From: Exercitatus varius
GTDB lineage: Bacteria > Pseudomonadota > Gammaproteobacteria > Enterobacterales > Pasteurellaceae
Assembly: GCF_029577735.1 (NCBI RefSeq)
Contig: NZ_JARQTO010000003.1
Coordinates: 62,001 to 126,000 of the forward strand
Reading direction: 5' to 3'
Length of the DNA stretch: 64,000 nt
Shown: positions 1 to 8,381 of the stretch, in pieces
How positions within the stretch are numbered: position 1 is the stretch's first letter
How the letters are laid out: each line of letters starts with the position of its first letter
Made by a program: the position numbers and the translations under genes
Notes under the pieces: generated by a model
What the model was told of the DNA's origin: nothing
Seen by the model: only the letters and a program-made list of their open reading frames with translations
Databases searched by the model: none

Positions 1-594
1 ATTGACGGGCAAGTGAAAAAAATGGCGTTTGCGCGACGGGTTTATTCATCGAACACGCAACGCGCCAAAACCCTCGACCAACCGCAGGGCGAAGCGATTA
101 GCCAAAGCCTTGGCGGACGGGAACGTTTGGGTGATTTGTATTATTTGTTCGATACGAAGAAAAACGCTGCGGCGGCGATTTTCCGGGCGCAAGGTAAGTC
201 GCTCAGCCCTTATGCGGCGCAGGATGTCAAGCAAATGGCCGAATCTCGTACGGTGGATTTTTATGAATTCGGCAAATTCCGTTTGACGCATGCCAGATTT
301 GCTGGAAAAAATGCTCTTTGCCGGGATTTCAAAAGCAAAACCGGCGTGGATTTGCTGATGACCACCAATTATTATCCGCACAACAGTTTCACGGATTTTT
401 ATACCGGCCTGATTAATGTCAATCTGCGCCATGACGAAGCGCCGAAAGAGATTGGTTATACCCCGAGTTTTACCGGTTCCGATGCGGCTTTGCAAGGTGA
501 ACTGAAAGCCGACGAAGCGAAACGGGGCAAAAATATTGCGCTATTGAATATTCAGGAAAAAGCCAGTATTTTATTCAATATTATTTGTAAATAG
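1..594 (+). CDS. Unrecognised protein, 5'-truncated by the window edge
   Basis: An open frame runs from the first base to a TAG at 592-594. A GTG at 13 could start it, but the frame is already open upstream with no stop, so the gene probably begins outside the window. About 197 residues are visible. The product looks soluble: it has no signal peptide or membrane segment, and has aromatic patches such as TVDFYEFGKFRLTHARF and LMTTNYYPHNSFTDFYTGL. I do not recognise the family. It ends 11 bases before lptE and may be co-transcribed with it. In related genomes leuS directly precedes lptE, so this gene may be an insertion there. That last point relies on knowledge of relatives, not on this sequence. 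Confidence 0.7.
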   Translation: MDGQVKKMAFARRVYSSNTQRAKTLDQPQGEAISQSLGGRERLGDLYYLFDTKKNAAAAIFRAQGKSLSPYAAQDVKQMAESRTVDFYEFGKFRLTHARFAGKNALCRDFKSKTGVDLLMTTNYYPHNSFTDFYTGLINVNLRHDEAPKEIGYTPSFTGSDAALQGELKADEAKRGKNIALLNIQEKASILFNIICK

Positions 595-605
595 AGACGA
601 ATTCT

Positions 606-1133
606 ATGCTTAAACATATCAAAAATGCGTTATTTTTGACCGCACTTTTCGGTCTTTCCGCCTGCGGTTTTCATTTTCAGACCGGACAATTAGTGCCCGC
701 CGAATTGCAAACGCTGACTTTCGAAAGCGGCGATCCGTACAGCGATATGTCCATGGCGATGCGCAGACAGTTGCAGTTAAACAATATTAAACTGGTGGAC
801 GCAGCGAAAGATGTGCCGGTGCTGAGAATTACCAAAATTACCACGGATGACGAAGTCGTGTCGGTGTTCAAACAAGGGCGGGAAGCGGAAAAAATGCTGA
901 TGTTGGATGTCAGTGCGACCGTTCGTTTTCCGAATAAAGACGCTTATCCGATTTCCACTCGTGTGAACCGAACCTTCTTCGATAACTCGCGTGCGGCGCT
1001 TGCCAAATCTTCCGAAAAGGAAATCATGTGGCGCGACATGCGCGAACAGGCGGCGCGCCAGCTTATTTCCAAAATGGTCGCGCTACAGCATCAAGTCGAA
1101 GCTAAACCGGATTCTTCGGTCAAAACAAAATAA
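606..1133 (+). CDS. lptE: LPS-assembly lipoprotein LptE (RlpB)
   Basis: LptE plugs the LptD beta-barrel in the outer membrane and helps deliver lipopolysaccharide to the cell surface. The 175-residue product begins with a lipoprotein signal peptide ending in the lipobox LSAC, with Cys20 as the lipidated residue, followed by GFHFQTG as in the family. It is a little shorter than the E. coli protein (about 193). The stop codon is immediately followed by the holA ATG, the conserved lptE-holA pairing. An uptake signal sequence at 638-648 lies inside the signal-peptide codons and encodes Leu-Thr-Ala-Leu. Confidence 0.93.
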   Translation: MLKHIKNALFLTALFGLSACGFHFQTGQLVPAELQTLTFESGDPYSDMSMAMRRQLQLNNIKLVDAAKDVPVLRITKITTDDEVVSVFKQGREAEKMLMLDVSATVRFPNKDAYPISTRVNRTFFDNSRAALAKSSEKEIMWRDMREQAARQLISKMVALQHQVEAKPDSSVKTK

Positions 1134-2183
1134 ATGGCGTTAACCCGTATTTTCCCCGAACAACTGACCAGCTCGCTAAGTCAACGCTTAGCGAGCCTTT
1201 ATTATTTGGTCGGACAGGATCCGCTGTTGCTGGCGGAAAGCCGCGATCTGATTATCAAAACCGCCGCCGCACAAGGTTTTGACGAGCGGCTGGAAGTGAC
1301 GGCGGATAATTCGACGGATTGGGTTGATTTGCAGGAACGTTGCCAGTCCCGCGGATTGTTTTTTAACAAGCAAGTTATCAGCCTAAATTTACCGGAAAAT
1401 CTGACCGCACTTTTACAGAAAAATCTGGCGGAATTGATATCGGTGTTGAATGAGGACGTGTTGTTGATTGTACAATTCGCCAAGTTTTCCAAACTGTTCG
1501 AAAAGAGCGAATGGCATAAACGGGCGATAAATTATGAACCGTCGATTGTTCAGGTGAACTGCCAAACGCCGACCGCCGAGCAGTTGCCGCGCTGGCTGGC
1601 GAATCGCGTGAAAGCCATGGGATTAACCATTGAGCAGGATGCGCTGCAGTTGTTGTGTTACAGTTATGAAAACAATCTTCTGGCGCTGAAGCAGGCGTTA
1701 GAGCTGCTGGCGTTATTGCATTCGGACAAAAAACTCACCTTTGCGCGGGTGCAGAAAGTGGTGGAGCAATCTTCGACGTTCACACCTTTTCAATGGATTG
1801 ATGCCGTACTGGAAGGCAAAGAAGCGCGCGCCAGACGGATTCTGACCGGTTTACAGGCGGAAGATGTGCAACCGGTGGTGTTGTTGCGGACGTTACAACG
1901 TGAGTTGATGACTTTGTTGGAACTGTCCAAACCGGCACAAGGTTTGCCCGCCATTGATGCGCCGTTGCCTGCCGCTCAGCTGCGGGAAGGTTTCGACCGT
2001 CTCAAAGTGTGGCAAAACCGCCGGAATCTTTATGTGTTAACCTTTCAACGCTTAACTTATCGCAAATTGTATCGAATTATCCAACAGCTGGCGGATTTGG
2101 AACGCACGGCGAAACTGGATTTCGGCGCCGATATTTGGGATCGGCTGGCGGATATTTCGGTGAAAATTGCGCAGGGCAAATAA
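1134..2183 (+). CDS. holA: DNA polymerase III subunit delta
   Basis: HolA is the delta subunit of the clamp loader. It opens the beta sliding clamp so that it can be placed on primed DNA. The 349-residue length matches the family (E. coli 343). The N-terminal half has the degenerate AAA+ fold, with YYLVGQDPLLLAESRDLI near residues 22-39; the C-terminal part (FTPFQWIDAVLEGK onwards) is the helical collar domain. The ATG directly abuts the lptE stop codon (TAA-ATG), so the two genes should be translationally coupled. An uptake signal sequence lies within the gene at 1403-1413. Confidence 0.93.
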   Translation: MALTRIFPEQLTSSLSQRLASLYYLVGQDPLLLAESRDLIIKTAAAQGFDERLEVTADNSTDWVDLQERCQSRGLFFNKQVISLNLPENLTALLQKNLAELISVLNEDVLLIVQFAKFSKLFEKSEWHKRAINYEPSIVQVNCQTPTAEQLPRWLANRVKAMGLTIEQDALQLLCYSYENNLLALKQALELLALLHSDKKLTFARVQKVVEQSSTFTPFQWIDAVLEGKEARARRILTGLQAEDVQPVVLLRTLQRELMTLLELSKPAQGLPAIDAPLPAAQLREGFDRLKVWQNRRNLYVLTFQRLTYRKLYRIIQQLADLERTAKLDFGADIWDRLADISVKIAQGK

Positions 2184-2251
2184 GGTCGGACCGGCATATA
2201 TTTTTTGGTATTTAAACTACGGTTGAATTTTTCAAAAACTTTGATAAAATC

Positions 2252-2262
2252 GACCGCACTTT
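2252..2262 (-). repeat. Uptake signal sequence, unpaired
   Basis: GACCGCACTTT, the reverse of the Hin-type uptake core, lies between holA and the glycine riboswitch. It has no inverted partner nearby, so it does not form a terminator hairpin. Confidence 0.85.
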
Positions 2263-2297
2263 TTATTGGTAGCGACCGATAAAAACCGTTCGGACGA

Positions 2298-2483
2298 AGG
2301 TAGCTGGAGAGTGGAGAATTAACTTCACACCGAAGAAGCAAAATCTTTCAGGTGCGACATCCGTCGCGGGGACTGTTACTGGACGAACCCTTGGAGAGAT
2401 CCGTTCGCATTTTATGCGCGGACGCCGAAGGCGAAAAAGTGGCGACACTTGAAACGCTCAGGCAAAAGGACAGGGGCGAGAGA
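2298..2483 (+). promoter_or_regulatory. Tandem glycine riboswitch
   Basis: Two glycine aptamers lie in series. Aptamer 1 (about 2303-2382) has GGAGAG, CACCGAAGAAGCAAA, TTTCAGGT and GGACTG. Aptamer 2 (about 2389-2480) has GGAGAG, GCCGAAGGCGAAAA, GCTCAGGCAAAAGGACAG. These are the conserved family blocks in the correct order, with the usual very short linker. The element ends about 65 bases before the ATG of the symporter gene at 2548. This arrangement is known upstream of AGCS transporters in Pasteurellaceae. I see no clear intrinsic terminator between the aptamers and the ATG, so control of translation initiation is plausible; that is inference. Confidence 0.92.
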
Positions 2484-2547
2484 TTCATTTTACCTATCAT
2501 TTTTATCTCTTCTGCCTTTGTATTTTTCAATTTTCGGGAATTTACAA

Positions 2548-3906
2548 ATGGAATCAATTTTATCTGCCGTCGACTCTTTTATTTGGGGGCCGCCTTTACT
2601 GATTTTATTATCCGGCACCGGATTATATTTAACGCTGAGATTGGGCTTTATTCAATTCCGCCATTTGCCGCGGGCTTTTGTGTATATGTTTAAACGCGAA
2701 AGCGGCGCGGGACAGGCGGGCGACGTTTCCGCTTTTGCGGCGCTTTGTACCGCATTGTCCGCGACGATCGGCACCGGCAATATCGTCGGGGTCGCTACGG
2801 CGATTAAAGCGGGCGGACCGGGCGCTTTGTTCTGGATGTGGTTGGTGGCGTTGCTCGGTATGGCAACTAAATACGCGGAAGGTTTGTTGGCGGTAAAATA
2901 TCGTGTACGCGATAAAAACGGCTTTATGGCGGGCGGCCCGATGTATTACATTGAAAACGGATTGGGCATTAAATGGCTGGCGAAATTGTTTGCCGTTTTC
3001 GGCGTTTTGGTTGCGTTCTTCGGTATCGGAACTTTTCCGCAGATTAACGCCATTACTCACGCCATGCACGATAGCTTTAACGTGCCGATTGAAGCCTCGG
3101 CGGCGGTGATGACCGTTTTGGTCGCCTTAATCGTATTGGGCGGCGTGAAACGGATTGCCTCGGTATCCACCTTCATCGTGCCGTTTATGGCGATTTTGTA
3201 TGTGGCGACTTCCGTGGTTATTCTGATGATTAATGCGGATAAAGTGCCCGCCGCTTTGGCGTTAATCGTCGCAAGCGCCTTTAATCCGGAAGCGGCCTTA
3301 GGCGGTGTGCTGGGCATTACTGTTATGAAAGCGATTCAATCGGGGGTGGCGCGCGGGATTTTTTCCAACGAATCCGGCTTGGGTTCGGCGCCGATTGCGG
3401 CCGCTGCGGCGCATACTAAAGAGCCCGTGCGTCAGGGCTTGATTTCTATGACCGGAACCTTCCTGGATACCATTATTGTGTGTTCCATGACGGGATTGGT
3501 TTTGGTGATTACGGGCGTATGGAACGCCGAGGTAGAAGGTGCGGCCGCGACTAATGCGGCGTTTTCCCTAGGGCTTGGCACGCAGTTTGGGGCGACCATC
3601 GTTACGGTCGGTTTGCTGTTTTTTGCTTTCACCACGATTTTAGGCTGGTGTTATTACGGCGAACGTTGTTTCGTATATTTGTTTGATATTCGCGGCATTA
3701 AAATTTATCGTTCGATTTTTATTTTATTGGTGGCTTGCGGAGCGTTCCTGAAACTGGATTTAATCTGGATTCTGGCCGATATCGTAAACGGTTTGATGGC
3801 GTTCCCGAATTTAATTGCGTTAATCGGCTTGCGTAAAGTGATTGTAGAGGAAACCCGCGATTATTTCCGTCGCATGGCCCGCGGCGATCTTGACGAAGAA
3901 ATCTAA
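2548..3906 (+). CDS. Sodium:alanine/glycine symporter (AGCS family)
   Basis: This inner-membrane transporter imports alanine or glycine with sodium. The product is highly hydrophobic and carries the AGCS core ATIGTGNIVGVATAIKAGGP near the N-terminus, plus NESGLGSAPIAAAAAHTKEP further on. I place the start at ATG 2548 (MESILSAVDSFIWGPP, 452 residues), behind GGGA at 2535-2538. The open frame extends upstream to 2449, but those codons lie inside the second glycine aptamer, so that earlier start is wrong. The riboswitch upstream implies that glycine controls expression. Of the two likely substrates, the riboswitch favours glycine. Confidence 0.93.
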   Translation: MESILSAVDSFIWGPPLLILLSGTGLYLTLRLGFIQFRHLPRAFVYMFKRESGAGQAGDVSAFAALCTALSATIGTGNIVGVATAIKAGGPGALFWMWLVALLGMATKYAEGLLAVKYRVRDKNGFMAGGPMYYIENGLGIKWLAKLFAVFGVLVAFFGIGTFPQINAITHAMHDSFNVPIEASAAVMTVLVALIVLGGVKRIASVSTFIVPFMAILYVATSVVILMINADKVPAALALIVASAFNPEAALGGVLGITVMKAIQSGVARGIFSNESGLGSAPIAAAAAHTKEPVRQGLISMTGTFLDTIIVCSMTGLVLVITGVWNAEVEGAAATNAAFSLGLGTQFGATIVTVGLLFFAFTTILGWCYYGERCFVYLFDIRGIKIYRSIFILLVACGAFLKLDLIWILADIVNGLMAFPNLIALIGLRKVIVEETRDYFRRMARGDLDEEI

Positions 3907-4000
3907 AAAGTGCGGTCAAAAAACGCAATGTTTTTTGGATGTTGGATTTGCCAACGGTGGCGAAGCCATAAGTGATCGCACCGACGATTACGCATAAAAA
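3905..4000. repeat. Uptake sequence plus structured intergenic repeat, copy 1
   Basis: The element opens with an uptake sequence (3907-3917), then a short CAAAAAACGC / GTTTTTTG segment, then a core at 3937-4000. The core closely matches the core at 17777-17840, with about 5 differences in 61 aligned bases. It contains GTTGGATTTGCCAAC, GGCGAAGCC and an ATCGC/CGAT segment, three hairpin-forming stretches in a row, and ends CGCATAAAAA. Hairpin 1 has one mismatch here and is perfect in copy 2. Hairpin 3 is weaker here. The element lies downstream of the AGCS gene and could act as a 3' end or processing signal. No function is established. Confidence 0.75.
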
Positions 4001-4056
4001 CCGCAACGTTTTTTAATGTCCGCGTATGACGGATAATTCTTAATAAACTCAGTTCA

Positions 4057-4086
4057 AAGCCGCAATGCTGATTGCGGCTTTTTTAT
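4057..4086 (+). terminator. Intrinsic terminator
   Basis: A perfect 10-bp stem AAGCCGCAAT / ATTGCGGCTT with loop GCTG is followed by a T run. It ends the symporter transcript just before the DeoR-gene promoter. Confidence 0.88.
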
Positions 4087-4088
4087 TG

Positions 4089-4116
4089 TTTACATTTCGA
4101 AAAATTAACTTATAAT
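4089..4116 (+). promoter_or_regulatory. Sigma-70 type promoter for the DeoR-family gene
   Basis: TTTACA at 4089-4094 and TATAAT at 4111-4116 are separated by 16 bases. The start codon lies 33 bases beyond the -10 box. Confidence 0.65.
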
Positions 4117-4148
4117 TCCGAAACGAAACTTTAGGGCGAACATTAACC

Positions 4149-4934
4149 ATGGAAATGACAAAACGAAATTCCCCCGTGCGCAATACCCAACAACGCCGTC
4201 ACGCCATTATGCAGTTGTTGCAGGATAAGGGCGAAGTGAGCGTAGAACAGTTGGTTCAACTTTTTGATACTTCCGAAGTCACGATCCGTAAAGATTTGAC
4301 CGCACTTGAAATCAACGGTTTTTTGGTTCGCCGTTACGGCGGAGCAATTTTAATGCCGAAAGATTTCATTGATGAATCGCAGGATGAGAACCTTTCGAAA
4401 CGAAAGTTGTCTATAGCGAAAGCGGCGGCTGAAAGGATTAAGGATCATCATCGTATTATTATTGACAGCGGCAGTACGACGGCGGCGCTCATTAAGCAGT
4501 TGAACAGTAAACAAGGATTGGTGGTGATGACTAATTCTTTGTCGGTGGCAAGCGAATTGCGTTCGCTGGAAAACGAACCGACTTTGCTGATGACCGGCGG
4601 TACTTGGGACACCCGTTCGGAATCCTTCCAGGGGAAGGTGGCGGAGCAGGTGTTGCGTTCTTACGATTTTGACCAGCTTTTTATCGGTGCCGACGGTATT
4701 GATTTGGAACGGGGCACGACGACTTTCAACGAATTGGTGGGATTAAGTCAGGTGATGGCGGAAGTCAGCCGGGAAGTGATCGTGATGGTGGAAAGCCAGA
4801 AAATCGGGCGCAAAATGCCGAATTTGGAATTGAATTGGGCGCAAATTGACGTGTTGGTGACGGATGATTTGCTGTCCGATAAAGATAAAGCGGTTATCGA
4901 AGGACATCATGTCGAAGTGATTATTGCGAAATAA
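4149..4934 (+). CDS. DeoR/GlpR-family transcriptional regulator
   Basis: This is a 261-residue DNA-binding repressor. The N-terminal winged helix-turn-helix includes SVEQLVQLFDTSEVTIRKDL. The C-terminal DeoR sensor domain resembles sugar isomerases, with IIIDSGSTTAALIKQL and LMTGGTWD. DeoR proteins respond to phosphorylated sugars. The gene lies 62 bases upstream of glmS on the same strand. In pseudomonads a DeoR protein next to glmS (GlmR) is tied to amino-sugar metabolism, so a similar role is a reasonable inference. An uptake sequence (core at 4299-4307) is embedded in the HTH region and encodes Leu-Thr-Ala-Leu. ATG 4155 is an alternative start. Confidence 0.85.
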   Translation: MEMTKRNSPVRNTQQRRHAIMQLLQDKGEVSVEQLVQLFDTSEVTIRKDLTALEINGFLVRRYGGAILMPKDFIDESQDENLSKRKLSIAKAAAERIKDHHRIIIDSGSTTAALIKQLNSKQGLVVMTNSLSVASELRSLENEPTLLMTGGTWDTRSESFQGKVAEQVLRSYDFDQLFIGADGIDLERGTTTFNELVGLSQVMAEVSREVIVMVESQKIGRKMPNLELNWAQIDVLVTDDLLSDKDKAVIEGHHVEVIIAK

Positions 4935-4996
4935 TTGAAAAGTTTATATTTAACCATTTAGTGGGGAAATCTCACTGCAACTAAGAGGAAAAAATT

Positions 4997-6829
4997 ATGT
5001 GTGGTATTGTTGGTGCGGTAGCGCAACGTGATGTGGCGGAAATTTTAGTCGATGGTTTACATCGTTTGGAATATCGCGGTTATGATTCAGCCGGTGTTGC
5101 GGTATTAGGTGCCGATAAAAATATGCAAATCCTGCGTCGTGTGGGCAAAGTCAAAGCCTTGGATGACGCCATGGCGGAAAAACCGCTGTTGGGCGGAACC
5201 GGTATTGCGCATACCCGCTGGGCGACTCACGGCGAACCGACGGAAGCCAACGCACACCCGCACCGTTCGGGCAAAATTGCGGTCGTGCATAACGGCATCA
5301 TCGAAAACTATGAAGAATTAAGAGCGCTTCTGCAGGAACGCGGTTATGTGTTTAAATCTCAAACCGATACCGAAGTTATCGCACACTTAGTGGAATGGGA
5401 ATTGCGTACTTCAGGTTCATTGTTGGAAGCGGTACAGAAAACCGTAAAACAACTGCGCGGTGCATACGGTACGGTGGTATTAAACGAAGAAGAACCCGAA
5501 CATTTAATCGTTGCCCGTTCCGGCAGTCCGTTAGTTATCGGTTACGGCGTAGGTGAAAACTTTATTGCCTCCGATCCATTGGCGTTATTAAGCGTAACCC
5601 GCCGTTTCACTTATCTGGAAGAAGGCGATGTGGCGGAAATTACCCGCAAATCCGTGCAAATCTATACCCGCGACGGTCAAAAAGTGCAACGCGAAATCCA
5701 TGAAGGTAACTTTGAAGCGGATGCCGCGGATAAAGGTCCTTACCGTCATTACATGCAAAAAGAAATTTTTGAACAGCCGGTTGCCATTATGAACACTTTG
5801 GACGGTCGTATCAAAGAAGGTAAAGTCAACATTGACGCTATCGGTCCGAATGCGGCGGAAATTCTGGCTAAAACGGAACATATTCAAATTGTGGCTTGCG
5901 GTACTTCGTATAATGCGGGTATGGTGGCGCGTTATTGGTTCGAAGCCATTGCAGGCGTAAGTTGTGATGTGGAAATCGCATCGGAATTCCGTTATCGTAA
6001 ATTCGTGACCCGTCCGAACAGTTTGTTGATCACCCTTTCGCAATCCGGTGAAACGGCGGACACCCTGGCGGCGTTACGTTTGGCAAAAGAATCCGGTTAT
6101 ATGTCGGCAATGACAATCTGTAACGTGGCAAGTTCTTCGTTGGTGCGCGAATCGGATTTCGCTTTCTTAACGCGTGCGGGCGTGGAAATCGGTGTTGCGT
6201 CAACCAAAGCGTTCACCACTCAATTAACCTGTCTGTTGTTGTTAACCGCGGCGCTCGGTCGTTTGAAAGGCAATTTAAGCGAAGAACAGGAACATCACAT
6301 CATTCAATCGTTACAACGCTTACCGGCTCAGATTGAAAGCGCTTTGGTGTTCAATAAACAAATTGAAATGTTGTCGGAAGATTTTGCGGAAAAACACCAC
6401 ACCTTGTTCTTGGGGCGCGGTGAATATTATCCGATTGCGATGGAATCCGCTCTGAAATTGAAAGAAATTTCATATATTCATGCGGAAGCTTATGCGGCGG
6501 GCGAATTAAAACACGGTCCGTTGGCGTTAATCGACAGCGAAATGCCGGTTGTAGTGGTGGCGCCGGAAAACGATTTATTGGAAAAAGTGAAATCCAATAT
6601 CGAGGAAGTGCGCGCCCGCGGCGGTCAGTTGTATGTGTTTGCCGATAGCGACGCCGGTTTTACCGACGCCGATAACTTCAAAACCATCGTGTTACCGAAA
6701 GTAGACGAAGTGACCGCGCCGATTTTCTATACCGTGCCGTTACAATTGTTGTCGTATCACATTGCGTTAATCAAAGGTACCGACGTTGACCAACCGCGTA
6801 ACCTGGCGAAAGCGGTGACGGTGGAATAA
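4997..6829 (+). CDS. glmS: Glutamine--fructose-6-phosphate aminotransferase (isomerizing)
   Basis: GlmS makes glucosamine-6-phosphate from fructose-6-phosphate and glutamine, the first step towards UDP-GlcNAc for peptidoglycan and lipopolysaccharide. The 610-residue length is typical. Met1 is followed by Cys2, the glutaminase nucleophile (MCGIVGAVAQ). The N-terminal class II amidotransferase domain includes HTRWATHG and HNGIIENY. Two SIS domains follow, with IVACGTSYNAG, LSQSGETADT and the C-terminal PRNLAKAVTVE. AAGAGGAAAAAATT provides the ribosome site. No glmS ribozyme fits in the 62-base leader. Confidence 0.97.
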   Translation: MCGIVGAVAQRDVAEILVDGLHRLEYRGYDSAGVAVLGADKNMQILRRVGKVKALDDAMAEKPLLGGTGIAHTRWATHGEPTEANAHPHRSGKIAVVHNGIIENYEELRALLQERGYVFKSQTDTEVIAHLVEWELRTSGSLLEAVQKTVKQLRGAYGTVVLNEEEPEHLIVARSGSPLVIGYGVGENFIASDPLALLSVTRRFTYLEEGDVAEITRKSVQIYTRDGQKVQREIHEGNFEADAADKGPYRHYMQKEIFEQPVAIMNTLDGRIKEGKVNIDAIGPNAAEILAKTEHIQIVACGTSYNAGMVARYWFEAIAGVSCDVEIASEFRYRKFVTRPNSLLITLSQSGETADTLAALRLAKESGYMSAMTICNVASSSLVRESDFAFLTRAGVEIGVASTKAFTTQLTCLLLLTAALGRLKGNLSEEQEHHIIQSLQRLPAQIESALVFNKQIEMLSEDFAEKHHTLFLGRGEYYPIAMESALKLKEISYIHAEAYAAGELKHGPLALIDSEMPVVVVAPENDLLEKVKSNIEEVRARGGQLYVFADSDAGFTDADNFKTIVLPKVDEVTAPIFYTVPLQLLSYHIALIKGTDVDQPRNLAKAVTVE

Positions 6830-6853
6830 TCCGTAAAAAACTTGCTGAAAATC

Positions 6854-6886
6854 GACCGCACTTTATGTAAGTGCGGTCATTTTTTA
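6854..6886 (+). terminator. Terminator made of an inverted uptake-sequence pair
   Basis: GACCGCACTT and AAGTGCGGTC form a stem with a very short loop and a T run after it. It closes the glmS transcript. Confidence 0.85.
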
Positions 6887-7009
6887 CGAAATTTTATTGT
6901 CAAATCAGGCGGAATTTCCTAAACTACGCCTCAATTTCCCGATGGGAAAGTGTCTTTTTTCTCTTCTTTGACTTTAAAGGTTGCCTGCGAGCAACAAAAG
7001 GACTTCATC

Positions 7010-8218
7010 ATGTCAAATAAAGTAAACAGCTACGGCTGGAAAGCGCTAATGGGCTCTGCCGTGGGCTACGCCATGGACGGCTTCGATCTTTTAATTCTCG
7101 GTTTTATGCTTTCCGCCATTTCCGCCGATCTCGCGTTGTCGCCGGCTCAGGCGGGTTCTTTAGTCACCTGGACGCTGATTGGCGCCGTAGCGGGCGGAAT
7201 TGTCTTTGGCGCATTGAGCGATAAATACGGGCGTGTGCGGGTGCTTACCTGGACTATTCTGTTATTCGCCGTATTTACCGGATTGTGCGCTTTTGCTCAA
7301 GGCTATTGGGATCTGTTAATTTATCGCACCATTGCCGGCATCGGTTTAGGCGGCGAATTCGGTATCGGTATGGCGCTGGCGGCGGAAGCCTGGCCGGCGC
7401 GCCATCGTGCTAAAGCTTCTTCCTATGTGGCGTTGGGTTGGCAGGTCGGCGTATTGGCGGCGGCATTATTAACCCCATTATTCTTACCGATTATCGGTTG
7501 GCGCGGCATGTTTTTAGTGGGGATTTTTCCGGCTTTTGTCGCTTGGTTTCTGCGTGCCCGTTTACATGAACCGGAAGTTTTTGTGAAAAAACAGACCGTA
7601 GCGGATAAACCGAAAGGTTCGCCGTTCAAATTATTAGTGAAAGACAAGGCGACGGCGAAAGTCAGTTTGGGCGTGGTGGTGTTAACTTCGGTACAAAATT
7701 TCGGTTATTACGGTATTATGATTTGGCTGCCGAATTTTTTATCCAAGCAACTCGGTTTTAGCCTGACTAAATCCGGCGTGTGGACGGCGGTGACGATTTT
7801 CGGCATGATGGCGGGAATTTGGATTTTCGGCCGCCTGGCGGATAAAATCGGACGCAAGCCGAGTTTTCTGCTGTTTCAAGCCGGTGCGGTTATCAGTATT
7901 ATCGTTTATTCCCAATTAACTCATCCGACCGTTATGCTGTTTGCCGGCGCGGCGCTCGGTGCTTTTGTGAACGGGATGATGGGCGGTTACGGTGCGTTAA
8001 TGTCGGAAGCTTATCCGACGGAAGCCCGCGCCACGGCACAGAATGTACTGTTTAATTTGGGACGAGCCGTGGGCGGTTTTGGTCCCATTGTGGTGGGCGC
8101 GGTGGTTTCCGCTTATTCTTTCCAAATCGCTATTGGCTTTTTAGCGGCGATTTATCTGTTGGATATGGTCGCCACTTTATTCTTAATTCCGGAATTGAAA
8201 GGTAAGGCGCTGGATTGA
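7010..8218 (+). CDS. MFS transporter, aromatic-acid/metabolite type
   Basis: This is a 12-helix major facilitator transporter of about 402 residues from the chosen start. The N-terminal segment MDGFDLLILGFML followed by GALSDKYGRVRVL after helix 2 is typical of the aromatic acid:H+ symporter (AAHS) branch. The second-half repeat GRLADKIGRKPSF confirms the MFS fold. I chose ATG 7010 (MSNKVNSYGWKALMG) because AAAAGGAC sits just upstream. A GTG at 6950 in the same frame would add a low-quality 20-residue extension. The substrate cannot be told from sequence. The gene stands alone, downstream of the glmS terminator. Confidence 0.88.
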   Translation: MSNKVNSYGWKALMGSAVGYAMDGFDLLILGFMLSAISADLALSPAQAGSLVTWTLIGAVAGGIVFGALSDKYGRVRVLTWTILLFAVFTGLCAFAQGYWDLLIYRTIAGIGLGGEFGIGMALAAEAWPARHRAKASSYVALGWQVGVLAAALLTPLFLPIIGWRGMFLVGIFPAFVAWFLRARLHEPEVFVKKQTVADKPKGSPFKLLVKDKATAKVSLGVVVLTSVQNFGYYGIMIWLPNFLSKQLGFSLTKSGVWTAVTIFGMMAGIWIFGRLADKIGRKPSFLLFQAGAVISIIVYSQLTHPTVMLFAGAALGAFVNGMMGGYGALMSEAYPTEARATAQNVLFNLGRAVGGFGPIVVGAVVSAYSFQIAIGFLAAIYLLDMVATLFLIPELKGKALD

Positions 8219-8381
8219 CAGCGTGAGGAATTAAAAATAATGGCGCCGACTCTTAAAAAGAGCGCCTAAAAAGTATTTTATTACGGTTACATCACTGGTA
8301 TTGAAAACATAAAGATTTTTTAAAAGAGCGGCTAAGGATAATTAAAAAGATTCATTAGCAACCATTTTGTCTACTATGCCT

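Noticed and set aside
2449..2547. Upstream extension of the AGCS transporter frame
   Set aside because: These codons lie in the second glycine aptamer; ATG 2548 begins a normal transporter N-terminus.
2629..3069. 146-codon minus-strand frame inside the transporter
   Set aside because: It lies antisense to a clear AGCS gene and has no ribosome site or recognisable domain.
3937..4006. Small minus-strand peptide encoded by the intergenic repeat
   Set aside because: The peptide frame is shared by both copies, but there is no ribosome site and copy 2 lacks a start codon; hairpin structure explains the conservation better.
4935..4996. Possible glmS ribozyme before glmS
   Set aside because: The 62-base leader is too short and lacks ribozyme core motifs; the ribozyme is also typical of Gram-positive bacteria.
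8219..8381. Terminator or small RNA between the MFS gene and yigB
   Set aside because: A GGCG...CTCTT/AAGAG...CGCC hairpin exists near 8242-8267 but lacks a T run and has a bulge; evidence is too weak to call.
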